Source: LGRD01 sp031415135 (GTDB lineage: Bacteria > Pseudomonadota > Gammaproteobacteria > Burkholderiales > Burkholderiaceae_C). From it: 64,000 nt of DNA. A program made the translations under genes and the position numbers. The stretch covers positions 1-64,000 of the forward strand of contig JANORB010000078.1 in assembly GCA_031415135.1 (NCBI GenBank), given 5' to 3'. A model generated the notes under the pieces. The model had not been told where the DNA came from, searched no databases, and was given only the letters and a program-made list of their open reading frames with translations. Shown in pieces: positions 24,595 to 32,372 of the stretch. Position 1 is the stretch's first letter. Each line of letters begins with the position of its first letter.

Positions 24595-26808
24595 ATGAAA
24601 CCTGCCCATTGCAAACCCAACCCCACGCTCGCCGCGCTTTGCGCCAGCGTGGCCCTGCTCGCCGCGTGCGGCGGCAGTGACAGCCCGGCACCCGCTGCCC
24701 CGCCCGCCCCGACCTTGTTGACCGGCGTGGCGGCCAGTGGCGCCGCACTGGCCGGAGCCAGTATCGTGGTGATCGACAGCGACACCACCACCACCGACCC
24801 CGCCGCGGTCACGGCGGGCACGGACGGCCGCTACTCGATTGACGTTTCCGCCCTGAAAGTGCCGTTCGTCGTGCAGGCCACCGCCACGGTTGACGGAGTC
24901 ACGACCAAGACGGTCGCGGTCGTCCCCAGCGTCGCGGCGAACACCAGCAACACCGCCAACGTGACACCGCTGACCAACGCCGTGGCAGCACTCATTGCTC
25001 CAGGCGGCGACCCGCTGGCCTTGCTCGTGCCGGCCACGCTGGGCACCAGCGCGACCGCGCAAAAGGTCTCGGACGCATCGGCCTTGCTGGTGAACACACT
25101 CAGCACCGACCCCGCCATCGCTGCCGCGCTGGGCGCGAACTTCAACCCGCTGACCACGGTGTTCAGCGCCAACGGAACCGGCGTGGATGCGGTGCTCGAC
25201 AAGCTGGCCATCGACGTGTCGGCCGCCGGTGTTTCGATCACCAACCTCGCGGCTCCGTTGCCTGCGGGCGGCGTTCCGGCCCCGGTGACGCTCACCCCGG
25301 CACAAGCCGCCACACCCGCCGTGGTGCCGACCCTGCCGCCGTCGGCACCAGTCGGCGGCGTGCCCACGGCGGCCGAACTGGCTGCGCTCGGCGCCAAGTA
25401 CGAAGCCTGCCTGGCCCTGCCCGTCGCACAGCGCGTGACCCAGGATGCGGCAGGCATCGTCAGCGCGGTGTCGCCCACCTGCAACTTCGCGCCGAGCGAC
25501 TGGAAGTCCAACGGCCGCACCTGGGTTCAGGAGCTGGGCCAGTTCACCTTCAACCGGAACACGGTGACCGGCGCCAAGGTCGGCAAAGGCCTGGTGGTGC
25601 TGGCGTTGAGCGCCGAGGGCCTGACCGACCCGAAGGAGTTCAAACACCCGTACTGCAATACCGGCCCTTGTGTGGTGGTGCGCTACCCGCTGACGACCGC
25701 CAGCGGCGTGGCCGCCGCCGGCGACTGGCTCCTGGCCAAGGTCGGCGGCGCATGGGACTTCGTCGGCAACCAGCGCCCCTACCGCGCCTTCGCCGACCCG
25801 CGCCTGAACCGCAAGATCGCAACCAACCCGGCGGGTGCGGCACCTGGCAACAACGCCGATCCGTTTTTCTTCAAGGACCGGTTCGAGTCGCAGATGCGGC
25901 TGATCTTCGACCTGAACAGCCCGAACACCAACGATGTTCGCGCCGTGCGGTTTACCGGCCCGGGGCTGCCGAGCGCCGGCGTCGTGTTGTTCCGCTCGCA
26001 GCGCTGCGGCACCGACGACCGCATGGGCATCACCTACCAGAACGGCTCGACGCGGCTGAACACCGACAACGTCACATTCCAGTTCTGGACCGGCAGCGCG
26101 GCGGCCGACTTCATCCTCGACGCCGCGAACCTGGACGGCAGCGCCCTGGCGATGCCCACACCGGTGCTCAACACCACCACGGCGTCGTTCCAGGACTTCT
26201 CGCCCACGGCGGTGGCCAACCAGGTCACGAGCATTCCGGCGTGGTCGCGCTACAAGATCGAGGTCTTCCGCTACAGCGCCCTGTCGGACAGCCCGGATGA
26301 AATCCTCTACACACGCACCAACTATGCGGCTGAAAACGCCGGCCTCGGCGCGAGCAAGACATGGCCCACGATGGCGCCGGCGTTTGTCGACGCCTACCTC
26401 AAACCCACCGGAGCGTCGGCCGGCGAAGTGGCCTCTCTTGCACAGACCCTGAGCTGGACGACGCCGGCCGGAACCTATGTCGGCTCGGGTTACCTGTTCT
26501 CGCAGAACTTCGCCACCGCCACCAACAGCCAGGCCGAGACCGCCAACCATGGGCTGCGCACGCGGCTCGACTTCGAGCCGCTGGCGCTGGGCGACTTGAG
26601 CGCACCGGGGCGCGAATTCGCCAAGGTGGTCGCGGGCACCAGCCTGTCCACGTTCACGGCCAATTCGGGCACCAACCCGAACCCGCGTTGCACGTCGCCG
26701 AACGTCGTGCCGCTGACCGCCAACACCAGCGACTATCGTGAGGCTGGTTTGTCGTTCCGCGGCACCGACCGCAAGCTCTACAACGCCATCTGGTTCTGGG
26801 ACAACTGA
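24595..26808 (+). CDS. Large secreted lipoprotein of unknown function
   Basis: A 737-residue protein with a lipoprotein signal: the hydrophobic stretch ends LLAAC, Cys25 being the acylation site, followed by GGSDSPAPAAPPAP. Residues about 40-110 resemble a carboxypeptidase-regulatory/prealbumin-like beta fold (GVAASGAALAGASIVVIDSD, then GRYSIDVS). The remaining 500 residues are Thr/Asn/Ala-rich with conserved-looking cysteine pairs (KHPYCNTGPC, SQRCGTDD, NPRCTSPN), and I do not recognise the family. It is likely anchored in the outer membrane. Two further exported proteins follow on the same strand, so an envelope-protein operon is possible, interrupted by a hairpin at 26821. Confidence 0.65.
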   Translation: MKPAHCKPNPTLAALCASVALLAACGGSDSPAPAAPPAPTLLTGVAASGAALAGASIVVIDSDTTTTDPAAVTAGTDGRYSIDVSALKVPFVVQATATVDGVTTKTVAVVPSVAANTSNTANVTPLTNAVAALIAPGGDPLALLVPATLGTSATAQKVSDASALLVNTLSTDPAIAAALGANFNPLTTVFSANGTGVDAVLDKLAIDVSAAGVSITNLAAPLPAGGVPAPVTLTPAQAATPAVVPTLPPSAPVGGVPTAAELAALGAKYEACLALPVAQRVTQDAAGIVSAVSPTCNFAPSDWKSNGRTWVQELGQFTFNRNTVTGAKVGKGLVVLALSAEGLTDPKEFKHPYCNTGPCVVVRYPLTTASGVAAAGDWLLAKVGGAWDFVGNQRPYRAFADPRLNRKIATNPAGAAPGNNADPFFFKDRFESQMRLIFDLNSPNTNDVRAVRFTGPGLPSAGVVLFRSQRCGTDDRMGITYQNGSTRLNTDNVTFQFWTGSAAADFILDAANLDGSALAMPTPVLNTTTASFQDFSPTAVANQVTSIPAWSRYKIEVFRYSALSDSPDEILYTRTNYAAENAGLGASKTWPTMAPAFVDAYLKPTGASAGEVASLAQTLSWTTPAGTYVGSGYLFSQNFATATNSQAETANHGLRTRLDFEPLALGDLSAPGREFAKVVAGTSLSTFTANSGTNPNPRCTSPNVVPLTANTSDYREAGLSFRGTDRKLYNAIWFWDN

Positions 26809-26820
26809 TCTGGCCAAGTG

Positions 26821-26848
26821 AGGCCGCGCGCACGACAGCGCGCGGCCT
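26821..26848. other. Perfect GC-rich hairpin after lipoprotein gene
   Basis: GGCCGCGCGC, loop ACGACA, then GCGCGCGGCC form a perfect 10-bp stem, extended by one A-T pair. It lies 13 bases after the lipoprotein stop. There is no T run, so it is not a classic intrinsic terminator; it may slow transcription or protect the upstream mRNA end. Confidence 0.5.
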
Positions 26849-26913
26849 GCATGCCCCGCGCGCGCGCCACATCGGTCGCCCGAGCAAGCGATCAATACCG
26901 CACGGAGATTCTC

Positions 26914-27294
26914 ATGAACAGAGCAATGATGCTGCCGCTGCTGGCAGCCACGCAGGCCTTGGCCCAGACCGCCCCCGCCGGCTTCTCCGCCGACTTCTCC
27001 GCCGACTCAAGCACGCCGTCGGCCTTCGCGCTGCAAGAGGCGCTCGCCGGCAAGGTGTTCGCGGTCAAGCTGGCCGACGGAACGAGCTGGCGCCTGGAAT
27101 ACAAGTCCAGCGGCTACTTCTGGATCAACACGAGCCGGGGCTTCAACGACTCAGGCAAGTGGACCGTGCAAGACGGCAAGCTGTGCAGCGAACTGCAAAA
27201 GGTCGCCGCCAGTTGCAGCGAGGCTCGCATGCACGGCAAGGCCTTGCTGCTGAAGCGCTCCAGCGGCGAGATCATCGAACTGGTGGCGCAGTAG
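26914..27294 (+). CDS. Small exported protein of unknown function
   Basis: A 126-residue protein with a short signal peptide (MNRAMMLPLLAATQALAQ). The mature part is a small beta-rich domain with two cysteines (KLCSELQ and ASCSEAR) that could form a disulfide. The sequence WRLEYKSSGYFWINTSRGFNDSGKW resembles small periplasmic domains seen next to outer-membrane barrels. GGAG lies nine bases before the ATG. It ends 12 bases before the barrel-protein gene, so co-translation is likely. Function unknown. Confidence 0.65.
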   Translation: MNRAMMLPLLAATQALAQTAPAGFSADFSADSSTPSAFALQEALAGKVFAVKLADGTSWRLEYKSSGYFWINTSRGFNDSGKWTVQDGKLCSELQKVAASCSEARMHGKALLLKRSSGEIIELVAQ

Positions 27295-27306
27295 CAGGCC
27301 GCGGCG

Positions 27307-27864
27307 ATGCCTTCCGTGCGCCCATCGTTTCGCCTCGCACCCGCCGCCGTTCTGTTGCTGGCGGGCGCGAGCGCCATGGCCGCCGACGGCTGGAGTGTTG
27401 CCACCGAACTGGGCTGGAACCGCTACCGCATCGCCACCTCGTCCGGCGTCGAGAACCGCGACGCGCTCTCCACCCAGGTGGCACTGGGCTACGCGCCGCT
27501 GAGCAGCCTGCGGCTGGAGGCCGGGGTGATTCTGCTGGGCGCACGCTGGCGCCCGGGTCTGATGGGCGCGGTGGTCGGCGAGTGGCGCCTCGGCGAAGAC
27601 TGGTCCGCCTTTGGCCGCCTGGGCGCCTACCAGCGCCGCACCAGCCGAACCGGAACTTTGTTCAACGGCGCCAGCAACGGCGTGCCGCTGGCGGGCAGCA
27701 ACCATTTGCTGGCCGGCGTTGGCCTGGCCTGGCGCTTCGCGCCCGGCTGGGCAGGCACGCTGACGCTGCAGGGCTACGAACTGCCGTTGTCTGGAAACGA
27801 GAGCCCGCTGAGTTCTTCGACCGGTGCCAATGTGCTGTCGGTCGGCCTGCGCCGCGGCTTTTGA
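27307..27864 (+). CDS. Small outer-membrane beta-barrel protein
   Basis: A 185-residue protein with signal peptide (ends GASAMAA, about residue 25). Alternating hydrophobic strands such as RLEAGVILLGARW, GAVVGEWRLG and HLLAGVGLAWRFAPG suggest an eight-strand OmpA/OmpW-type barrel. The last residue is Phe (LRRGF), the BAM recognition signal of outer-membrane proteins. It lies 12 bases after the small exported protein. The ligand or role is not predictable. Confidence 0.7.
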   Translation: MPSVRPSFRLAPAAVLLLAGASAMAADGWSVATELGWNRYRIATSSGVENRDALSTQVALGYAPLSSLRLEAGVILLGARWRPGLMGAVVGEWRLGEDWSAFGRLGAYQRRTSRTGTLFNGASNGVPLAGSNHLLAGVGLAWRFAPGWAGTLTLQGYELPLSGNESPLSSSTGANVLSVGLRRGF

Positions 27865-27979
27865 GCCGGCAGCCCTGGTTGGCGGCGCGCAAACGCTCTA
27901 CTCCAAAGACTTCAATTCGGGCCAACGCTTCGGTTCGTTGCGAGTGGTCAACCCGTTCGACAAGTCGAGCGCGTAGCCT

Positions 27980-28039
27980 GAGCTGCTTGCCACTTTCAGC
28001 GCTGAGCTTGCCGACGGCGGCGTTCACGCCATGCAGCTG
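27980..28039 (-). pseudogene. Short fragment resembling an internal part of telA
   Basis: The 60 bp can be aligned without gaps to bases 29048-29107 inside telA, with about 50 of 60 identical by my count. The minus-strand translation reads LHGVNAAVGKLSAESGKQL, against LQGVNATIGKLITESGKQL in TelA. Neither flank continues the similarity. It therefore looks like a scrap of a duplicated and deleted telA-like gene left between the barrel gene and hicA. Confidence 0.45.
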
Positions 28040-28061
28040 CGAAGCCGCCAGCGAAACCAGC

Positions 28062-28090
28062 TTGCGCCTATATCACTTGTGATCTATCAT
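28062..28090 (+). promoter_or_regulatory. hicAB promoter with a 12-bp operator palindrome in the spacer
   Basis: A -35-like TTGCGC (28062-28067) and a -10-like TATCAT (28085-28090) are exactly 17 bases apart. The perfect palindrome ATCACTTGTGAT (28072-28083) fills most of the spacer. Transcription would start near 28097, one base before the hicA GTG. HicB proteins with a DNA-binding tail autorepress, so this is the expected operator. Confidence 0.6.
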
Positions 28091-28097
28091 TCAAAGT

Positions 28098-28283
28098 GTG
28101 ACGGGCAAGGAAGTCATCGCGACGCTGAAAGCTGCCGGATGGTCATTGAACCGCGTCAACGGGAGCCATCACATCCTGACGAAGAATGGCCTGGCCGTAC
28201 CGGTTCCGGTCCACGGCTCGCGCGACATCGGTGCCGGCCTGCTCGCGGCAATACAGCGCCAGACCGGCGTGAAACTCAAGTAA
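28098..28283 (+). CDS. hicA: HicA mRNA-interferase toxin
   Basis: A 61-residue HicA. The family pattern is complete: TGKEVIATLKAAGW, then NRVNGSHHILTKNG with the catalytic His in GSHHIL, VPVPVHGSRDIGAGLL, and AIQRQTGV. HicA toxins are double-stranded-RNA-binding-fold ribonucleases that cleave mRNA. The start is a GTG almost at the predicted transcription start, so the message may be leaderless. HicB follows after nine bases. Confidence 0.92.
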   Translation: MTGKEVIATLKAAGWSLNRVNGSHHILTKNGLAVPVPVHGSRDIGAGLLAAIQRQTGVKLK

Positions 28284-28292
28284 GGCAACACC

Positions 28293-28709
28293 ATGGACAT
28301 TCGCTACCCTGCGACAGTTGAATCACAGAAGGACGGAAGCTTTTTCGTTCAGTTCGTCGATCTCCCGGACACGTTCACCGAAGGTCAAACGAAGGAAGAA
28401 GCGTTGTTCAATGCCGCCGAGGTTCTGTCGGCCATGTTGGCTTGGCGCCTGGATGAGTCCAAGGAGGTGCCAGCACCCAGCCGGAAGGTTCGCGGCGCGC
28501 ACTACATCGCCCCGGACGCGAAGACCCAGGCTGCGATGCTGCTGCGCCTGGCTCGCGGCGAGCGCACGCTTTCCGACTTGGCCCGCGCGCTGAAAACCTC
28601 TTGGCCCGCTGCCAAGCGCCTCGAGGACCCCGCCCACTGGCCTTCGCTCAAGACTCTTGAAAGAGCCGCCGCCGCAATGGGCAAGCGTCTGGTTCTGACG
28701 TTGGAATGA
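28293..28709 (+). CDS. hicB: HicB antitoxin
   Basis: A 138-residue HicB antitoxin. The N-terminal partial-RNase-H-like fold shows MDIRYPATVESQKDGSFFVQ, FVDLPDTFTEG and EEALFNAAEVL. Residues about 75-138 are a helix-turn-helix DNA-binding tail (LSDLARALKTSWPAAKRL) suited to bind the palindrome upstream of hicA. It neutralises HicA and should repress the pair. The spacing from hicA and the shared strand indicate one transcript. Confidence 0.92.
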   Translation: MDIRYPATVESQKDGSFFVQFVDLPDTFTEGQTKEEALFNAAEVLSAMLAWRLDESKEVPAPSRKVRGAHYIAPDAKTQAAMLLRLARGERTLSDLARALKTSWPAAKRLEDPAHWPSLKTLERAAAAMGKRLVLTLE

Positions 28710-28775
28710 GCCGTTGTCGATGCAAAGAATGGTCGATTGCGTTGCAGGTCTTGCCGGCGCGTGGACATGAGTCGA

Positions 28776-29993
28776 TCACAACTTCACGGGCCCTGAGATC
28801 GCCCCGGACGGCGATACAGCCACCGCCGCCCGCGCCTGCTCCAGCCGCACCCGGTCCACGTACTGCTCGCTGCGCGCGAGCTGGTCCTTCATGATGGCGT
28901 TGTTCTGGCCCATCGCATCAATCGCCTTGGCGCGGAAGGTGTCCATCGCGTCCATGGCCTTGAAGGTCTGGTCGAACATCTCCTTGATCTTGTCGATGCC
29001 GATCATCGGGTTGGCGGCAAACTGCGCGGTGGCGTCGACATGCTGGTTGAGCTGCTTGCCGCTTTCGGTGATGAGCTTGCCGATGGTTGCGTTGACGCCC
29101 TGCAGCATTTCCATCACCTGGATCTGGTTGCCGGTGGCGCGCGCCACGGTCTGCGCCACGGCCAGCGCGCTCATGCCGGTGGTGGCCACGCGGGTGCAGC
29201 CGTTCATCATTTCGCGGCCGGTCTTCTTGAGCACATCGAGCGCCAGGTAGCCGTTCACGCACACCGCCTGCTGGGTCAGGATGTCGGTCAGGTTCTGGCG
29301 CGCGTAGAACAGCACCTCCTGGCGCAGCGCCTGGGCGCGTTGCGGGTCGGCGGGTTCGAGTTCGGTCACCTTGGCGGCGAGCTTGGCGTCCAGCGATTCT
29401 GCAAAATGCGCGGCGGCGGCGAGCTTTTGCATCGCTTCCCACAGCTTGGTGCGCGTGGCTTCGATGTCGACCACGTCTTTTTGCACATCGTCGCGCGCCG
29501 CGTAGAGCTGGCCCATCGACACCTTCAACTGTTCGCCCGCGCTTTCGAACTTGCGGAAGTAGGCCTGCAGCTTGTTGCCGAACGGGATGATGCCGAGCAG
29601 CTTGTTCGGCTGCAGCAGGTCGCCTTCGTTGCCGGGGTTCAGTTCGTCGAGGTGGCCGCGGATGTCGTTGATTGCCTTGTAGGCCAGGCTGTTTTCCACC
29701 CCGTTGAAATTGCGCTGCATGAAGCGGCCCTGCATCAGGCCGGCGGCGGTGGACACCTCTTCCTTGCCGAGCGCAAAGGCCGAGTCGAGCTTGGCCTTGA
29801 AGCTGTCGCTGTGCACGTCTTCCTTCAGCAAGGCATCGACGAAGCGCATGACCTGGTCGTCCACCGCCTGCATCATCTCGGGCTTGAGCGGCACTGCGGT
29901 GCGGCTCGCCTCGACGGGCAGCGGGGTGATGACCTCGGGGGCTTCGAGCTGGAAGCTGGGCACGGTCACGGCGGTGGTTTCAGGGCTTGCCAT
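28776..29993 (-). CDS. telA: TelA-family toxic-anion-resistance protein
   Basis: A 405-residue, largely helical cytoplasmic protein of the TelA/KlaA family, with PFGNKLQAYFRKFESA, LEPADPQRAQALRQEVLFYARQ and LQGVNATIGKLITESGKQLN. AGGAG lies before the ATG at 29993; a GTG one codon upstream is also possible. TelA proteins are linked genetically to tellurite, colicin or phage resistance, but the biochemical role is unsettled. Its start overlaps the end of the XpaC-like gene, and it is the last gene of a four-gene minus-strand operon with two solute-binding-type proteins. Confidence 0.9.
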   Translation of the reverse strand: MASPETTAVTVPSFQLEAPEVITPLPVEASRTAVPLKPEMMQAVDDQVMRFVDALLKEDVHSDSFKAKLDSAFALGKEEVSTAAGLMQGRFMQRNFNGVENSLAYKAINDIRGHLDELNPGNEGDLLQPNKLLGIIPFGNKLQAYFRKFESAGEQLKVSMGQLYAARDDVQKDVVDIEATRTKLWEAMQKLAAAAHFAESLDAKLAAKVTELEPADPQRAQALRQEVLFYARQNLTDILTQQAVCVNGYLALDVLKKTGREMMNGCTRVATTGMSALAVAQTVARATGNQIQVMEMLQGVNATIGKLITESGKQLNQHVDATAQFAANPMIGIDKIKEMFDQTFKAMDAMDTFRAKAIDAMGQNNAIMKDQLARSEQYVDRVRLEQARAAVAVSPSGAISGPVKL

Positions 29994-30696
29994 CACGAAT
30001 CTCCTGGGCGGGTTGAATCAATCTGCTGTCGAGCGACGGTGCGCCAGGCACCGCTGGATTGCCGAACTTGTCTTGCAGGAATCGCGAGTGCACCAGGAAC
30101 GCATGCGCGTCCTGGCTTGCAAGATCGTCGCCGAGCTGTTTGACCTTGCCCTCAAGCTCGGCCAGCGTGTCGCGAAAAGTGTCTTGCGCGGTCTTGCCGT
30201 TTTCCAGCACGCGGCTGGCGGCGTACTGCGCCGGGATCGACAGAAAGGTCTTCAGCGCGTCGGGCAGGTACGAGATGGCGATGTGGCGGGCATGGAAACT
30301 CTCTTGCAGCGACAGCGATCCCTTGCTGCGCTCCCATTGCGCGAGCAGCCCTTCCAGGCCGTTGCACAACTCGACCACCTTGGCCTGCAGGCTGGCGGGC
30401 AGGCGCTTTTCGGGGTTGTAGTCGACCAGGCTGCGCACGCCCGCCAGCGCGCGGTTCATGGCTTCGCGGGCATCGCCTTCGTCGCTGAATTCGAGCGACT
30501 CCCACATCGGGCCGGCGAGTTTGGGGAAACCCAGCCACAGGCCCCCGGCCGTGAAGCCGGCCGCGTAGCCGAGCAGCGCCACCGCCAGGCCCGACAGGCC
30601 CACGAGGTCCATCGCCTTGAGCACCAACACCAGGGTGGCCAGGCCCAGGCCACACCAGTTGGCGGGGCTGACGAGGAAGCGCAGCAGCTTGTCCAT
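29980..30696 (-). CDS. XpaC-like membrane-associated helical protein
   Basis: A 238-residue protein with two N-terminal hydrophobic segments (about residues 8-27 and 32-53) and a helical cytoplasmic domain. The core HARHIAISYLPDALKTFLSI and the following TFRDTLAELEGKVKQLGDDL match the plan of XpaC-type proteins, the usual companions of TelA. The name comes from a misleading 5-bromo-4-chloroindolyl phosphate phenotype; no enzyme activity is established. It lies directly after the VWA gene and its end overlaps telA. A GTG one codon upstream (30699) is an alternative start. Confidence 0.6.
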   Translation of the reverse strand: MDKLLRFLVSPANWCGLGLATLVLVLKAMDLVGLSGLAVALLGYAAGFTAGGLWLGFPKLAGPMWESLEFSDEGDAREAMNRALAGVRSLVDYNPEKRLPASLQAKVVELCNGLEGLLAQWERSKGSLSLQESFHARHIAISYLPDALKTFLSIPAQYAASRVLENGKTAQDTFRDTLAELEGKVKQLGDDLASQDAHAFLVHSRFLQDKFGNPAVPGAPSLDSRLIQPAQEIRDGKP

Positions 30697-30701
30697 CACG
30701 C

Positions 30702-32372
30702 CTATTGGTAGGCCCGAATGTCCTTGAACACCGAATACAGCGGCGTCTTGCGCGCATCGAACACACGCCCGCCCGTCGTCTGCACCAGGTCTTTCAGGTC
30801 GGCTTCCTTGGCTTCGCCGAACAGCACCATGAACACCGGAATCGCGCGCACGTCTTCCGGCAGTTGCGCATACGCCGCCTTGAACTGCGCCAGCCCGCGG
30901 CCCTCGGTGTTTTCGCCGTCGGTGAAGGCCACCACCGAGTACTGGTAGTCGGGCGACTTCTTGCGCTGCTCCAGCATGTGCTTGAGCGCCGCGAGCACAC
31001 TGTCGTACAGGGCGGTGCCGCCGGTCATCTGCAGGCCGTCGGCATAGGCGCGCACATCGGCCAGCACCTTCTGCTTGGCCTGCGAATCCTCCTGCACCTG
31101 CACGCCGCGCGCCTTGGGGCGGCCGGCCGGCACTTCAAAGAACGTGGTGTCGCCGGGCCGGCTGGCAAACGGCAGCAGCCACACCCGCTCGCGGTTGGTC
31201 AGCTTGGCCAGGCGGCCGGTGAGCGATGCGTCGGCACCGGCCACGTAGTGCAGCGCTTCGATCAACTGCCCGCGCCGCCCCTGCCCGTTCATGCTGCCGC
31301 TGGTGTCGAGCACGAAGGTCGATGCGATGGGGCGGCGAAATTCGTTCAGGTAGGCGTCGATCAACCCGTCGGCCAGCGCGCGGTCGGGCGAAAACGGCAG
31401 CTCGACCAGCATGCCGCCTTTGGGGAACAGCTCGCCCAGGCTGGTGGCCACCTCGGCGTTGATCGGCCGGCGCAGGGTCTGGCGCGCCAGCCAGGTCTGC
31501 GCCTCGGCGCCTTTCAGGTACGCCACCACCTTCTGATAGTCGGCGCGCCGGTCTTCGGCGAGCAGCATCAGCGGGTAGTCGGCGGTGGACACACCCTCGC
31601 GCGGGTACACCAGCACGAGCTTCTCGCGCAGCTTGCCGCTGTTGTTCAGGCTCAGCAGCCAGCTTTCGTAGTTGATGAAGGCGTTGACCTTGCCGCCCTG
31701 CTGTTCGATGAATTTTTCAGACAGGTAGGTCGAGTTGTCGCCCGGCAGCTTGTAGCCCTTGAGGAAGTTCGAGATCGCGCCGCGGTCGACGTCGTCGGCG
31801 CTCAGTGCTTCGGCCTTGTTGCCGGCCGCCGCCACCACGCCCATCAAGGCCATGAAGCCCTGGTTCGACGTGGCGGGGTTGGACAGCGCGTAGCTCAGCT
31901 TGCCGTCGCGCGCGGCCAGGGTGATGGCCTTCCAGTCGACCTTGGCGGCAACCAAAGGGTCGTCCCAGCCGAGCTTCTTTGCGGCCGATTCGCTCACGCC
32001 CACCGCAATCGGCGACAGCATGATTTTTTCCTGCAGCTTCACGCGGCCCTGGCCTTGCGGATCGCTGAGCAAATACTTGGCGTTGGCGAACCACGCGGCC
32101 TGCGCATCGGTCTTGCCGGAGAGCACGCTCTCGGTGCTTTCCATCGTGCCGCCGAACGTGAATTTGAGCTTCACCCCGGTGGCCTTGGCCACCATTTCTT
32201 CAAGCGGCTGCGCGTCGCGCAGGTCGCTCGTGGCCAGCACCTTGAAAACCGGCGCCTCGACCGCCGGCGCCGAGGCGGGCGACCTGACAGTGACCTTGGG
32301 CTCGCCCTTGCCGCAGGCCCACAGCAGCAGCGCCAGCAGTGCCAGTGCGATGAACTTCAAGCGCTGCGTCAT
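30702..32372 (-). CDS. Lipoprotein fusing a solute-binding-like domain to a VWA domain
   Basis: A 556-residue protein with a lipoprotein signal ending LLWAC (Cys20). Residues about 40-310 follow a type 2 periplasmic-binding fold (FKVLATSDLRDAQPLEEMV, LSYALSNPATSNQGFMALMG, FINYESWLLSL). The C-terminal 220 residues are a von Willebrand A domain with an intact MIDAS: FVLDTSGSMNGQG, a Thr in MTGGTALYD and the Asp in AFTDGENTEG. Its start overlaps the end of the next solute-binding-like protein (ATGA). The combination with TelA and an XpaC-like protein suggests an envelope stress or toxic-ion sensing complex; this is inference. Confidence 0.8.
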   Translation of the reverse strand: MTQRLKFIALALLALLLWACGKGEPKVTVRSPASAPAVEAPVFKVLATSDLRDAQPLEEMVAKATGVKLKFTFGGTMESTESVLSGKTDAQAAWFANAKYLLSDPQGQGRVKLQEKIMLSPIAVGVSESAAKKLGWDDPLVAAKVDWKAITLAARDGKLSYALSNPATSNQGFMALMGVVAAAGNKAEALSADDVDRGAISNFLKGYKLPGDNSTYLSEKFIEQQGGKVNAFINYESWLLSLNNSGKLREKLVLVYPREGVSTADYPLMLLAEDRRADYQKVVAYLKGAEAQTWLARQTLRRPINAEVATSLGELFPKGGMLVELPFSPDRALADGLIDAYLNEFRRPIASTFVLDTSGSMNGQGRRGQLIEALHYVAGADASLTGRLAKLTNRERVWLLPFASRPGDTTFFEVPAGRPKARGVQVQEDSQAKQKVLADVRAYADGLQMTGGTALYDSVLAALKHMLEQRKKSPDYQYSVVAFTDGENTEGRGLAQFKAAYAQLPEDVRAIPVFMVLFGEAKEADLKDLVQTTGGRVFDARKTPLYSVFKDIRAYQ

